Assembly (NCBI RefSeq): GCF_028640845.1
Contig: NC_080540.1
Location: 152,279,920 to 152,343,919 of the forward strand
Direction: 5' to 3'
Length of the DNA stretch: 64,000 nt
DNA from: Ahaetulla prasina
Taxonomy: Eukaryota > Chordata > Lepidosauria > Squamata > Colubridae
The position numbers and the translations under genes were made by a program. The notes under the pieces are model-generated. The model had not been told where the DNA came from. It did no database searches and was given only the letters and a program-made list of their open reading frames with translations. Positions within the stretch are counted from its first letter, which is position 1, and each line of letters opens with the position of its first letter. This document shows, one piece after another, positions 53,146-63,712 of the stretch.

Positions 53146-53428
53146 ACTGAATCTTTATTATAACTAAAGCCCCTTTACCACATGCATGGCTTTTGATAAT
53201 TAAGGCTGATGCTCTATCTCATATCTGAAGGACTAAGGGGGTTCCATTAAAAAGTTTTCAAGAGTCACACATAGCCCTGATATTTCAAGTTGTGTGTCTC
53301 AGCTCTTAAGATTTAGTGCCCTCAAAATGGTTCTCTCACACTGTCTGGCAAATATCTTTGCGTTTAGGGTCCATGGAGATTGTATTCCAAACCTCAAAGA
53401 CCAACAGGTGTCTGACCTATCTCTGCCT
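53146..53428 (+). repeat. Duplicated block, copy A
   Basis: About 280 bp that recur at 53875-54148 with about 85% identity by eye: shared GATAATTAAGGCTGATGC, CATATCTGAAGGACT, AGGGTCCATGGAGATTGTAT and TCCAAACCTCAAAG. Not a family I know. Confidence 0.9.
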
Positions 53429-53609
53429 GATTGCATGAATGCAGCTTCAGCTGAAGCAAACACAACCAATTGGACCATAGTCTGACGTCTATGAGCTGAC
53501 CCAGTGTTTAATTTTGTGTCAGAGTCAATACACTTTGTGTGCGTGCATGTTTGTTATGGCTGTGTGGCCCTCAGAAGTGAGTGAGTGAGTGGGTTATCTC
53601 ATCATATGT
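53429..53609. other. Spacer between duplicated blocks
   Basis: No supported gene. Confidence 0.4.
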
Positions 53610-53805
53610 CAGGGGTGAAATGACCTTCACTACCGGATCGCAAATGTGAGCACACGTGCCTCCTCCACGTATGCGCAGAGCCTTCTGCGCATCTACAGAG
53701 GATAAAAAACAGGATGTGATGACTTCCGGGGGATGAGCGGAGCCTCCCATCGCCAGCCCTACTGGATCGCACGAGCCGGATAGATTCTGCTGGATTTCAC
53801 CACTG
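53610..53805 (+). mobile_element. Short hAT element, GGTGAAAT family
   Basis: Ends CAGGGGTGAAATGACC and TGGATTTCACCACTG. The flanks TCATATGT and ATATATGT match at 6 of 8. It lies between the two duplicated blocks. Confidence 0.75.
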
Positions 53806-53874
53806 ATATATGTGTGTGTCTTTCTTGGGTGTATAAAAACACAATTATTATGAAAACAGTGGAACGCTAGATCA

Positions 53875-54148
53875 CTGAACCTTTATTAAAACTAAAGCTC
53901 TTTTACAACATGCATTACTTTTGATAATTAAGGCTGATGCACTGCCTCATATCTGAAGGACTCAGGGGGTTCCATTCAAAGTTTTCAGGAGTCACACGTA
54001 GCCCTGAAATGTGTGCATTTCAGCTCTAAGATTTACTGCCCTCAAAATGGCTGTCCCACACTCTCTGGCAAATGTCTTTGCTTTTAGGGTCCATGGAGAT
54101 TGTATTCCAAACCTCAAAGGGCAACAGGTGTCTGGCCTATATTTGCAA
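53875..54148 (+). repeat. Duplicated block, copy B
   Basis: Second copy of 53146-53428, offset about 729 bp, same orientation. Ends at GGTGTCTGGCCTAT just before a hAT element. Confidence 0.9.
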
Positions 54149-54177
54149 CTAAACAAAAAGAGATGCATACTGTAAAC

Positions 54178-54916
54178 CAGGGGTGTCAAACTCAATTTCA
54201 TTAAGGGCCACATCAGGATTGTGTTTAACCTTGGGGGGGCCGGGGGGGGGGCATGGCCAACTCAACATCACTCGTGTCGGGGGTGCCTGTGGTGGCCCGA
54301 GCACTCTGCCAGCAAAAACAGGATTCCAAGCTGTTTTCACCTGTGATGATGACTTCCTGCAATCCTCTGCCAGGGAAAACAGAGCTCCATTTTCACTGAT
54401 AGAGGCACCGCATGCTGGTCCTTCACTGTTTCCAGGGAGGCCCTGTGGGCCAGATCCAGTGACGGGATTTAGCCAGCTTGGGCCTGTTCAGGCGAACTGG
54501 TGGTTAAATTGCTGACTGGCCTCTCCCCTCCCCCTTCTAGGAGTCTCCACGAGCCTCATTTTGGCTCCCAGGTAAGTTCAGGGAGGCCTACTAGGCCCAA
54601 AATGGGGCACCATGGGATGTGGCAGCCCCCCCCCGTGGCCTGTTTTTGCTCCCAGAAGGTTGCAGGGAGGCCTACTAGGCCCAAAACGGGGCATGGGGGG
54701 CAGCGCCCCCCCCCGTGGCCCGTTTTTGCTTCCAGGGGGCTGCAGGAGGCCAAGTGCTGCCTGCCACACCCCCTGGTCATGCCCACCATGGCCACATCCA
54801 CCCAGCCAGTCATTAGGGCAGAGAACCAGTTGTTAAATTATGAATCCCACCACTGGCCAGATCTAAGCACCCTGCAGGCTGGATCTGGCCCCTGGGCCTC
54901 GAGTTTGACACCCCTG
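54178..54916 (+). mobile_element. hAT element, TGTCAAACT family, carrying another hAT
   Basis: Ends CAGGGGTGTCAAACTC and GAGTTTGACACCCCTG form a perfect inverted pair. The flanks CTGTAAAC and CTGTAGAC match at 7 of 8. A 399-bp hAT element sits inside at 54457. Confidence 0.92.
54457..54855 (+). mobile_element. hAT element, GGTGGGATTC family, nested
   Basis: Perfect duplication GCCAGATC (54449-54456 and 54856-54863). Ends CAGTGACGGGATTTAGCC and TGAATCCCACCACTG. It holds a tandem pair of about 66-bp GGAGGCCTACTAGGCCCAAA blocks. Confidence 0.93.
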
Positions 54917-54924
54917 CTGTAGAC

Positions 54925-55878
54925 CTATCCTTTTCTTCAAATGGCTTGGAACTACTATATTGAAAGTGCACCGAATTCAAGAGGTGTTTTGTTGTTTTTT
55001 AAGAGCAGGAGACCATTCTTGGTCCTCTATTTTTTTAAAAAAGCAGGTTTAATCTTCTTTCTATATTGTTACCGTAACACAATTTGGTCTGGCTTATGAA
55101 AAATGAAAATGATCATCAACAAAACATATGGGGTGCCAGCTCTTCTCTTACATCAACCCAGTTCTAAATGTCAGGCAGTCTAGTTGAACGATATAAATGT
55201 TTGACTTTGTATAATGACATCTGTGGAGTGTGCAATATTAACATTTTAACAGACGGTTTTCCTTTTAACATATGTGCAGCTGCAGAATCAATAAATTATT
55301 AAACAACATTTTCTGCTAATTTATGTATTTAGCATTACGGCCTGTGCATTTTGCTCACTTCTGTAGAATCCTATTTTGCCTTAGTTTTAATGTTCCTGCG
55401 AGTTTGCACGAACTAGGTTGGTAATTTATTCACAATGTAGTGGAAAGCATGTGTCTTCACAGGCTGCGGCTTGCATGGATACTCCGTATGCATAAAAATG
55501 TGATGTGCAAGTAATTTGGAAGGGAAGGGAGGGACCAGGAGAGAAGTGCTTTGCAACAGAGCAACAGCAATAAACAAAGCAGGTGATTGAGTGGATGTGC
55601 TGAAGGAACCCTCCAGCAAAGTGAGCAGCCAGTATATTATTTGAGTATTTTTGCCTCTATGCAGCAATAACTGTTAAGCACTTACTGTTAAGGGGAAAAT
55701 AGGTCAAAAACTCCATGCATGAGGAATACCCATCCTAGCTGCCTCTGGGATAGGAAGGAAAAAGCTACTCTTGGATTTTAAAGCAGTCTAATGTTCTTTT
55801 TCTTGCTTCTAAAGCAGGGACTGTTAAATTATTTGCCATCACACCATCCTTCGGTATAATCTTAATGTACACGCAGAA
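54925..55878. other. No feature recognised
   Basis: Unique DNA, no supported gene. Confidence 0.5.
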
Positions 55879-56203
55879 TAACAAGATAACAGAGCTGGAA
55901 GGGACTTTGGAGATCTTCTAGTCCAACCCACTGCTGGTGCTCCAAGCAGGAGACCCTATACCTGTGATGGCGAATCTATAGCATGTGTGCCACAGCTATA
56001 GATTCTGCGAGCACACGAGTTGTCGCCCAGCTCAGCTCTACCATGCAGGCGTGCACACCTCCCACCGGCCAGCTAATTTTTGAGATGCGCGTGGGGGGAA
56101 GGGCATATGCAGGAGACATGCATGCTGGATGGGGGGGTCGTGCACATGTGTGGTGGGGGTTGTGTATGCATGCGCGGGGACAAGGGGGTACAGGGGGTGT
56201 GGT

Positions 56204-56205
<2 letters not shown>

Positions 56206-56237
<32 letters not shown>
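56206..56237. repeat. (CA)n microsatellite
   Basis: About sixteen CA units inside the MITE. Confidence 0.95.
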
Positions 56238-56239
<2 letters not shown>

Positions 56240-56276
56240 GCAGCCCATTTTTGGGTCCAGGAGGCTGCAGGGAAGC

Positions 56277-56950
56277 TATGATGACCTGGGATGTGACACA
56301 AAGGCCACACACCCAGAGAACCGATATGAGTCCCTTTATTATCACCAACTGTGCCCCCAACGTCCCTTTCAACTCTCCAGACTGGAGAGAGAGCTCTTCC
56401 ACCAACCTCTAATAGTCTTTGGCTAACAATACTTCAGTCCCAAACATTGTAAACAGAAAACTTTCAACTAAAAATCCAACAAGGCAAAACAAGGTAATTA
56501 ATCCGGCAGGGCAAGCAAAATAGGGAATTCCAGAAGTAAAGTAGCATGGCAGTAAATCAAACCAGTTGGGAGGATGCCAGGAACTCAGATAAACACCAGA
56601 TGAACTCAGTGTTTGTTCCCGACAACTGCCCCTCCCATTTGCCTCTCCTTTTAAACGCCATCAGCAGCTGTGCCTTGTAAAGAGGATCAGGTCCCTTTCC
56701 TCCCTCCTAAACCACACAACCCACATTGCTCTCTTCTCCATTCCCCCCTGCACTGCCTAGGATGAGGAGGCGGTTGGCCTTGGTCTTCATCTGAACCCCC
56801 TTTCCCTTGTTCTACCTCTCCCCTGCTCTGCCCAGCCTGACTTTGCATTTCCCCAGTTTCTTCCACAACCAACAGATCCATTCTCTCACTCTCTGTCAGC
56901 TGTTCCTCTTCCCCCTCTGTTTGGATTCAGACTCGGACAGGGGCATGACA
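56277..56950 (-). mobile_element. Solo LTR inside a hAT-like MITE
   Basis: Minus sense begins TGTCATGCCCCTGTCCGAG and ends GGTCATCATA. The flanks GAAGC and GAGGC match at 4 of 5. It interrupts the MITE's GGGAGGCCTACTAGG block. No internal retroelement region. Confidence 0.6.
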
Positions 56951-57356
56951 GAGGCCTACTAGGTCCAAAACAGGGGCCAGAGGGAGCATGGGGGGGCATC
57001 TGCACATGCACAGTAGTGGCACATTGCATTATGGGTGCCAGCATGCATGTGTGCTTGCACTTTTAGCACACAACAAGAAAAACATTAGCTGTACCATTCT
57101 GGATAAATGGCTATCTAATCTCTTCTTTAAAAAAAATCCAGTGATGGAGCACCCACAACTTCTGAAGGCAAAGCCATTCCACTGGTTAATTGTTCTCACT
57201 GTCAGGAAATTTCTCCTTATTTCTAGGTTGATTCCCTTAAAAATCCAAATGCCAATATGAACACAAATGAACAACGAAAACAATACAATGAAAGTTTGGG
57301 GAAGGCGGATTCATTATAACGCCATAAATAAAAGGTTCTTTACACTTCCCCTAGAC

Positions 57357-57470
57357 CAGAGGTCTCCAACCTTGGCAACTTGAAGACTTGTGGACTTCAA
57401 CTCCCAGAATTCCTCAGCCAGCAGAGCTGAAGACCACAAGTCTTAAAGTTGCCAAGGTTGAAGACCTCTG
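57357..57470. mobile_element. hAT MITE, CTCCAACCTTGGC ends
   Basis: Ends CAGAGGTCTCCAACCTTGGC and GCCAAGGTTGAAGACCTCTG. Perfect duplication CCCTAGAC (57349-57356 and 57471-57478). Confidence 0.95.
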
Positions 57471-57478
57471 CCCTAGAC

Positions 57479-57612
57479 CATGGGTGTCAAACTCGTGACG
57501 TCACATTGCCATCACGTGGCCTATCGCAATACTTTTCCCCTTTGTGGAGCTGGAGTGGGCGTGGCCTGTGCGTGATGCTTCCAGCCCACAGGCCACCAGT
57601 TTGACACCCCTG
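57479..57612. mobile_element. hAT MITE, TGTCAAACT family, in the same target
   Basis: Ends CATGGGTGTCAAACTCG and CCAGTTTGACACCCCTG. The flanks CCCTAGAC (57471-57478, shared with the previous MITE) and CCCTAGAT (57613-57620) match at 7 of 8. Confidence 0.94.
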
Positions 57613-57620
57613 CCCTAGAT

Positions 57621-59457
57621 TGTTGAGTGTCCCCATCTCCCAGAAAGAGGGACACTTCACAGTATGGGCAACCCTGTTCTAAACCAAACTACCATGTTTA
57701 TTTTGAATGGAAAAGATCTTCCCCTTGTCAGATTTTGACTGCACAGATGTGGTTTAAATTAATGAAGGGCTGATGTTGGCTTAATGCTGGCTGGAGCATA
57801 TAAAAAGAATAAGGCTCAGGTCAAGGCACTCTCTGAGAGGAGATCCATTGGAGAGCTCTGGCTTCTATCCAAATGTATCCCTTAGAACAGACATACTAGA
57901 AAGGTAGTGCTCTGTTGAGCATTTCTTTGTATTTTTTATGATTCTCATTTATTATGATGGAAGGGAAGGTATTTTTCATTTCTTTTCTTTTTTTCCTCCC
58001 GAAAAGGTAGAGAAACATACAATGAAATTCTCTTGGGTGGTCTGCAGAGTTCAAGCTCTTGGCTCTACGAGCAGACAGCTGAGCTGAGCAACCAACAAAT
58101 TCCCTAGCTTCTGTTGGAGAAAAAATCTGTAAGAGGGACCTTATGAATTTATTTTTATCCCGTCTATGAGTTAAAAGTCTCTTCCCCTTCTCACTTGCTC
58201 CATGGAGACAAGCTGAGGTTTATTTTCTACTCAAGCAGGACACCAAGGACTTCAGATACCAACACTTTGCGATGAGTTTGCAAAACCAGGTCAAGCACAC
58301 AAGATGGGCACGTTCAGTTGGGCATGGCTTTGACATTGAGAAAATAGGGTGCATTTATAATTAAGCAACAAGGAACTCCAGGAATATAACATGATCGGTT
58401 ACAAACTGATTATGAAAAGGCAACATTCTCTATGTTATATTTGCTAAATGTACTTGCTAAGCCTCAAACCACAACTTCAGCCAGCTCTACCTATCCTGCC
58501 AACTTCTTCTTGAAGTTGGAGGAGACCATTCTTGGTTCTCCTTGCCAACTTGTCTTCTGCTCAAGTCCTCTTGGTAGGCACCGTGGAGAAGAGTCTTTGG
58601 AAAGTAGACAATTAAACAAAAAAAAGCATTACCAGTGCTTTCTGACAGCTAGATGTACAATAGAACTGAAACCATTATTAAAACCAAAAAAAATACCTCT
58701 CCTGAACCAAACATACCTCTGCTACCATTAGGGCATATGTTTTTCAAGTTTATATTTTTTAAACAAATCATTCCGTGTCACATTTTTTTCTTCTTCTTCG
58801 TTAACTGACAAATGGATTGTTGCTTGTTGAAAATGTTTTTTTTTTCCCCTAAAGAGCCGCTTTTAATAAGGACCGTGTGCATGCAAGTGTGTGTTTTTCA
58901 GGCTTTTTAACGCCATACGTTGGTTTGACAGGTTTGAGTTTGATTTAATGAAAATACTCCCACCAAGTGAGTAATTCCTTTTGAATAATTTATTGGATAA
59001 ATTTGAATTAATTTCCCATTTCCATATTCTGTATGTGTTCTTTTGAACAAAAGAGCAGTAAGAATTTTAAAAGCAACAAATTAGTATGACTGTTTTAAAA
59101 AGTCTTCCAAACCTGGGAAGCATTTATGTTTTTCCCCCCTCTCTCCTTGTCAAACTGGTACAGATATTAGACAGCCAGGGAGGTGTCCTTCCTTACCCTT
59201 CTCTTCATTTAGACCACAAAATATTTTGTATATTTCGTTTAAGTTTTTAAAATTTTAAGGAACATTATGTCAATTCATTCCTTCAAACAGCAGATGTCAT
59301 GGACTTGTGCAAATGAACATTGCTACAGTAAAGAAAAAATGATCCGACTATCTTAAAGCTCTCTGGGGCTTTCCCAGCTATTAAAGTTTGTCAATTCGGA
59401 ACTAAGTTTCCAAAATACAAAGGCATTCTGTGTTTGGTTCTGCCATCACGCCTAACA
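57621..59457. other. Unique DNA, no gene supported
   Basis: 1.8 kb without a recognised element. The 99-codon frame at 58432-58731 has no domain I recognise. Confidence 0.5.
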
Positions 59458-59520
59458 TTTGAGAATTGTGGCCCTTCTGATACTGCAAAACTACAACTCC
59501 CAGCATTCTTTGCCATTAAT
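59458..59520. mobile_element. Old MITE fragment (ACTACAACTCCCA core)
   Basis: AAAACTACAACTCCCAGCAT with TTCTTTGCC is a common amniote DNA-transposon remnant. Only about 60 bp remain. Confidence 0.5.
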
Positions 59521-59794
59521 CTTATTAGGCAAGGTATATCTCAGGGACACCAATTGCATTCTCTGTTTAGTCCATTGAGATTGCCACGTAGCAGGTCTAG
59601 GACAACTTGCCACAGCCAACTTGCCATGGCCAACTCACCCATTCTTTCATCCAAATCAATCGGAAAGCTGCAAAACACAAATTCAAGTCAGGTGAACCCA
59701 ATCCCCCTCCTTGTTTTGCATCTTATAATGCCTGGAATTTAATTCATGGGGTTGTTGTTGTTTTTTCTGCCAGACAAATTTAGATATATAATTC

Positions 59795-60345
59795 TGTCAT
59801 TGTTTAAATGGTGCATCAAGTATTAAAATAGGTATTGTCTGAAACAAAAACATCATTCTAGGCAAGAACTCCATTTTTATCATGGAAATTCTCCCCAGAA
59901 ATGACAATTGTAATAGCTCCCATTTTAACATGTCTTTTTTAATTTCATTCTCTGTCTTAAGATAGTTATTTTGAAATAACATACAGTTTTTACATATTGG
60001 TCCTAGTGAAACCAGGATATTTTACTTTCTTCTCAATCTTAAAATCCATTTTAATTATCAATTTTCTTTGAACATCTATATTCATATTTTTTGTTAACAT
60101 CTTCATCTTTGGTTTATTAATCTTGAAATCTTTGCCCATTAATATTTCAACTTCCTTTAAAGAATCTTCCAGAACCAACATCAGTCATCTACCAAAGCCC
60201 TTAGCTTATAAGTTATTTTTTAAATCCTTATTCTCACAATCCTCTCATCTTGTCCTATATCTCTACTCAGTATTTCAAGACCCAAAATAAGTAAGGAGAC
60301 AGCGGGCATCCCTATCTTGCTCCTCTTTGTATCTCACAAATAAGC
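59795..60345 (-). pseudogene. L1 ORF2 reverse-transcriptase fragment, antisense
   Basis: Minus strand: ARQGCPLSPYLFWVLKY near 60290-60335 (L1 RT motif), KINKPKMKMLTKNMNI and KKVKYPGFTRTNM (KxKYLG-type), then LKWELLQLSFLGRISMIKME and FLPRMMFLFQTIPILI, which is the L1 WxxLxLSWLGRIxxIKM region. Several frames, truncated on both sides. Confidence 0.8.
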
Positions 60346-61077
60346 AATTATTTGTACTTTCTGTGATTTTAAGACATTAGGAACCCAGTGATGTAGAGTT
60401 GTGTGAGAGAAAATGGGCTCTGGGTTTTTGTTTAATTCTCCCTATGCATTTCTACCCTTAAAGGAGAACACCATTAGTTTTGGCAGACAAAAGATTCACA
60501 TTCATCTGGTTATCAGATGATAGGGTTGGAAAGTTTCCCGGGCAAAGGAGAGCTAGAGACTTGGATGGTGAGGCAACTTGTTGGTGTCTGGAATCATGCA
60601 AAGTAGCAGGGCCACCTCAGAACTAAACTAGCATAGTAATGAAAGTGGAGACCCATGTTCTAATTCCCGCTGAACCTCAGAATGCTCCCTGGAGGGCTTT
60701 GAGCCAGTCACTTTAATGGAGAAAATCAATCTAACAAGCAAAATAGAGATTGTACCCTTTCGTGTCTTGTAGACAGGATCAAAGGCAAACCCAGTTCATC
60801 TCTTTGCCTAATTCTATCAGACCTGAATTGATTCACCCTATTGCCAGATGAAATTTTTTGCAATCCCATCTAAACCAAAGAATAGAAGCCTCCTCACCAG
60901 CTCACAGAATAGCCCAAGGGCAATGGAATTGCCTTCAAGGGAATTGCAACCTAAAGAAACCTCAGCACTCCAGTATCCATGAGCCTGTTGGCCTCAATGT
61001 TCCATTTGGTTTAAGAATAAACCTCTTCAGCTCCGCTGCCCACCTGAAAGACTTGCTTTGCCTAACAATAGAAATAA
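60346..61077. other. No feature recognised
   Basis: No supported gene. Confidence 0.45.
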
Positions 61078-61852
61078 CCCCAATAGCAATAGCACTTAGA
61101 CTTATATACCACTTCACAGTGCTTTACAGCCCCCTCTAAGAGCTTTACAGCGTCAGCATATTGCTCCCAACAATTTGGCTCCTCATTTTACCAACCTCAG
61201 AAGGATGAAAGGCTGAGTCAACTTTGAGCCAGTGGGGATCGAACTGCCAAATTGCTGGCAATTGGTGTCGTGTCCCACTCCTCCGCTGACGGCCGGGTCA
61301 GGGAAATCCGAATCAGGTGTGCCTCTGCAGCTCTGCCAAAGTCCTAGCAAAGTCCTCAGGACAGGCAGGAGACCAGAAAGTGACTTCAGCAAGATATGTT
61401 TAGACTTTGCCTGACTCAGAGACTGCCAGAAAGCAGATCCTTTATATAGGCCATGGGGTGTGGCTCCATGACTCAGCACTTATCCAGGCCTGCCCCTCCC
61501 TTCCTTCTGTCGCCGCCGCCTATCAATTCTTCTGAAGCGAGGGTCACTCCAATCGGCAGCTGTTGGTAATAGACCTTCCTCAGGCTCACATGCTGTGGAG
61601 GAGGGGGAGGGGTCTAGTTGCTCCGTTTGCCTGGGCATGGAGCCAGAGCTGGGGGCTGGAGATATTTCCTCTTCTTCAGCCTGTCTGGGCATGGAGCCAG
61701 GGCTGGGGCCGGGAGGCATACTAGGACATTCTTCAGCGTTCGGAAGCAGATAAGCAGGCCCCGGCTGTGGTGAGATTGGGCGAGACACAACAATTGGCAG
61801 TCAGCAGAAGTACCCTGCAGTTCTGCATTCTAACCACTTCACCACCATGTAA
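61078..61852 (-). mobile_element. tRNA-derived SINE with GCTATT tail, split by an LTR
   Basis: Left part from CAATAGCAATAGCACTTAG to the ATTGG at 61261; right part from 61793 (ATTGGCAGTCAGCAGAAGTA) to ACCACTTCACCACCATG. Together they form one minus-strand SINE. Confidence 0.88.
61266..61792 (-). mobile_element. Solo LTR with 5-bp duplication ATTGG
   Basis: ATTGG at 61261-61265 and 61793-61797. Plus-strand ends TGTCGTGTCCC and GACACAACA, inverted to each other. Minus sense has a TATA-type GGCCTATATAAAGG near 61438-61453. Uninterrupted 527 bp. Confidence 0.9.
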
Positions 61853-61864
61853 GGACAAGGATAT

Positions 61865-62142
61865 CAGAGGTGGGTTTCAGCAGGTTCTGACCAGTTCGGG
61901 AGAACCAGTAGCGGAAAGTTTGAGTAGTTGGGAGAACCGGTAGTAAAAATTCTGACTGGCCCCGCCCCCATCTATTCTCTGCTTCCCGAGTCCCAGATCA
62001 TAAGGGAGGAAATGGGGATTTTGCAGTAACCTTCTCCTGAGGGAAGAGAGGGAATGGAGATTTTACAGTATCCTTCCCCTGTCATGCCCACCAAGCCACA
62101 CCCACAGAACCGGTAGTAAAAAAAAATTGAAACCCATCACTG
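61865..62142 (+). mobile_element. Non-autonomous hAT element, GGTTCTGACCAG family
   Basis: Perfect duplication AAGGATAT (61857-61864 and 62143-62150). Ends CAGAGGTGGGTTTCAGCAGG and TTGAAACCCATCACTG. Confidence 0.94.
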
Positions 62143-62150
62143 AAGGATAT

Positions 62151-63348
62151 GCCTAGCTTTCCCAAACTGGCTAGCCAATCAGATCTCTAGGCTTTTCCAC
62201 CTTGAAGTCCTCAACCTCTATAAAAATCTTTGCTTTTTCACATTTTGGGCCTCTATTTCTTGTAAAATAGGGAAATGATGATTATTACGATAAACCTTGG
62301 TTCTTCTTCTCAGCGTTGTGCTCCTTCTTCAGGCTGAACCTCAATGATAATAACTCTTTCACAGCCCAAATTATCCCATGGTTAATTGCGAGGTACAACA
62401 GATGCCATCAATGACACATTCAGCTGAACAAAGGGAAATGTGTGCATAAATCCAACAAAAAAGTCAAAATGTTTGGCTGAGATTATTTTTCTGGAAATAC
62501 AAAGGAGGTGGTTCTTCATTTTATTTTTTAACTGTTTTACAAAACGCCTATCTTATGGCTCACAATTCTGTTCTCTTACACCATTACTAAATTTTGGTAG
62601 CTCAACTAGAATTTGATTGTGCACTTGGAAATGATTCCAGAAACATTTAGAATTACCAGCAACTTATTAAGACCACAAAAAGGTGTTTCTTATGTTACAA
62701 TGTCTGTCTATTTGTCTATGATTGAGTTCTCAGTGGGCCATTCAGAATAGCATCTACATAAACAGCAACATCTAAATTAAAGCAAAATTGAAAATTAGTT
62801 TACTCATTTAGCATTTTTGGTGTGGTCTCTAATCAGCTTGTGGTCTGGATCTTCTGCATTAAATTGGAAGCTTATTTCAAGATTTGAAATAAAGGAACAG
62901 TAACTATTTACACAATCTGCTGAAAGCTTATTATGAGGAATATGTTCAATATCTCTTTATTTCTTTTGTAAACTGCAAAATGCATTTAAGGTTCCTTCAT
63001 CATTGCTTCCTTTTCAATGCATGTCTCTCCATGCCTATCGACGGTAATGCAAATCAACAGGTATATGCATTTAATGCATATTTCCCAGCAATCTTTCAAA
63101 AACCAGGAGAAACAATGGGAACAGGAAGGTTTTCAATGTGTTGTCTTTGCAAGAATAATTGTTTACAGATTTACCAGCTGAAAAAAATAGAAAAGAAACA
63201 TATGTGTAGGACTATGTGGGCAGGGGGTGTCATTATTGTTTGAAATCCTTTAGGTATGCAGTTGTGATTGTTGTGTTGGAAGCAGAAAAATCACCCAGAG
63301 TTAAAATCCAATCTAAAGCGCAAATAAGCACCTGACCTTTCATAGGAC
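62151..63348. other. Unique DNA, no gene supported
   Basis: The frame at 62980-63243 (87 codons) has no domain I recognise. Confidence 0.5.
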
Positions 63349-63578
63349 AACAGCAATAGCGATAGCACTTAGACTTATATATTGCTTCACAGTGCTTTCC
63401 AGCCCTGTCTAAGCAGTTTATGCAGTCAGCATATTGCCCCCAGCAATCTGGGTCCTCATTTTACTGACCTCAGAAGGATAGAAGACTGAGTCAACCTTAA
63501 AGCAGTCAGGATCGAACTGCTGGCAGTGGGCAGAGTTAGCCTGCAATACTGCATTCTAACCCCTGCGCTACCACGACA
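63349..63578 (-). mobile_element. tRNA-derived SINE with GCTATT tail
   Basis: CAATAGCGATAGCACTTAGA at the left (tail in minus sense), GATCGAACTGC (B-box region) and TAACCCCTGCGCTACCACG (A-box region) at the right. Confidence 0.85.
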
Positions 63579-63712
63579 AAGAAAGCAAAGAAGCACCACC
63601 CAACAGCCACATCTCAAGTATATGAGCTGCAGTGGTCGAAAAAAAACCCCAATAATTAACAACAGTGCACTCTCTGGCAGGTATAGTAGTTAAATAATCT
63701 ATTTGCACTGTA

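Larger units (their letters stand above)
55962..57087 (+). mobile_element. hAT-like MITE (GATGGC family), carrying an LTR
   Basis: Begins CTGTGATGGCGAATCTATAG and later has CCCGCAGCCCATTTTTGGG, CATTGCATTATGGGTGCC and CTTGCACTTTTAGCAC, shared with 15581-16040. The right tip is degraded, so the 8-bp duplication is not clear. Confidence 0.7.
55879..57265 (-). pseudogene. CR1 LINE 3' region, split by a hAT element
   Basis: The left piece (55879-55961) reads, in complement, GGTCTCCTGCTTGGAGC and GTTGGACTAGAAGATCTCC. The right piece (57091-57265) encodes EIRRNFLTVRTINQWNGFAF and ITGFFLKKRLDSHLSRMV on the minus strand, the end of CR1 ORF2. The two join as one CR1 when 55962-57087 is removed. Confidence 0.85.

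Noticed and set aside
54500..54922. 140-codon Pro-rich frame
   Set aside because: Lies entirely within nested hAT elements.
55983..56426. 147-codon frame with a His-Thr repeat
   Set aside because: It runs through a (CA)n array in a MITE and into an LTR.
1728..63578. tRNA genes
   Set aside because: A and B boxes are present only in SINE heads, with no complete cloverleaf or acceptor stem.
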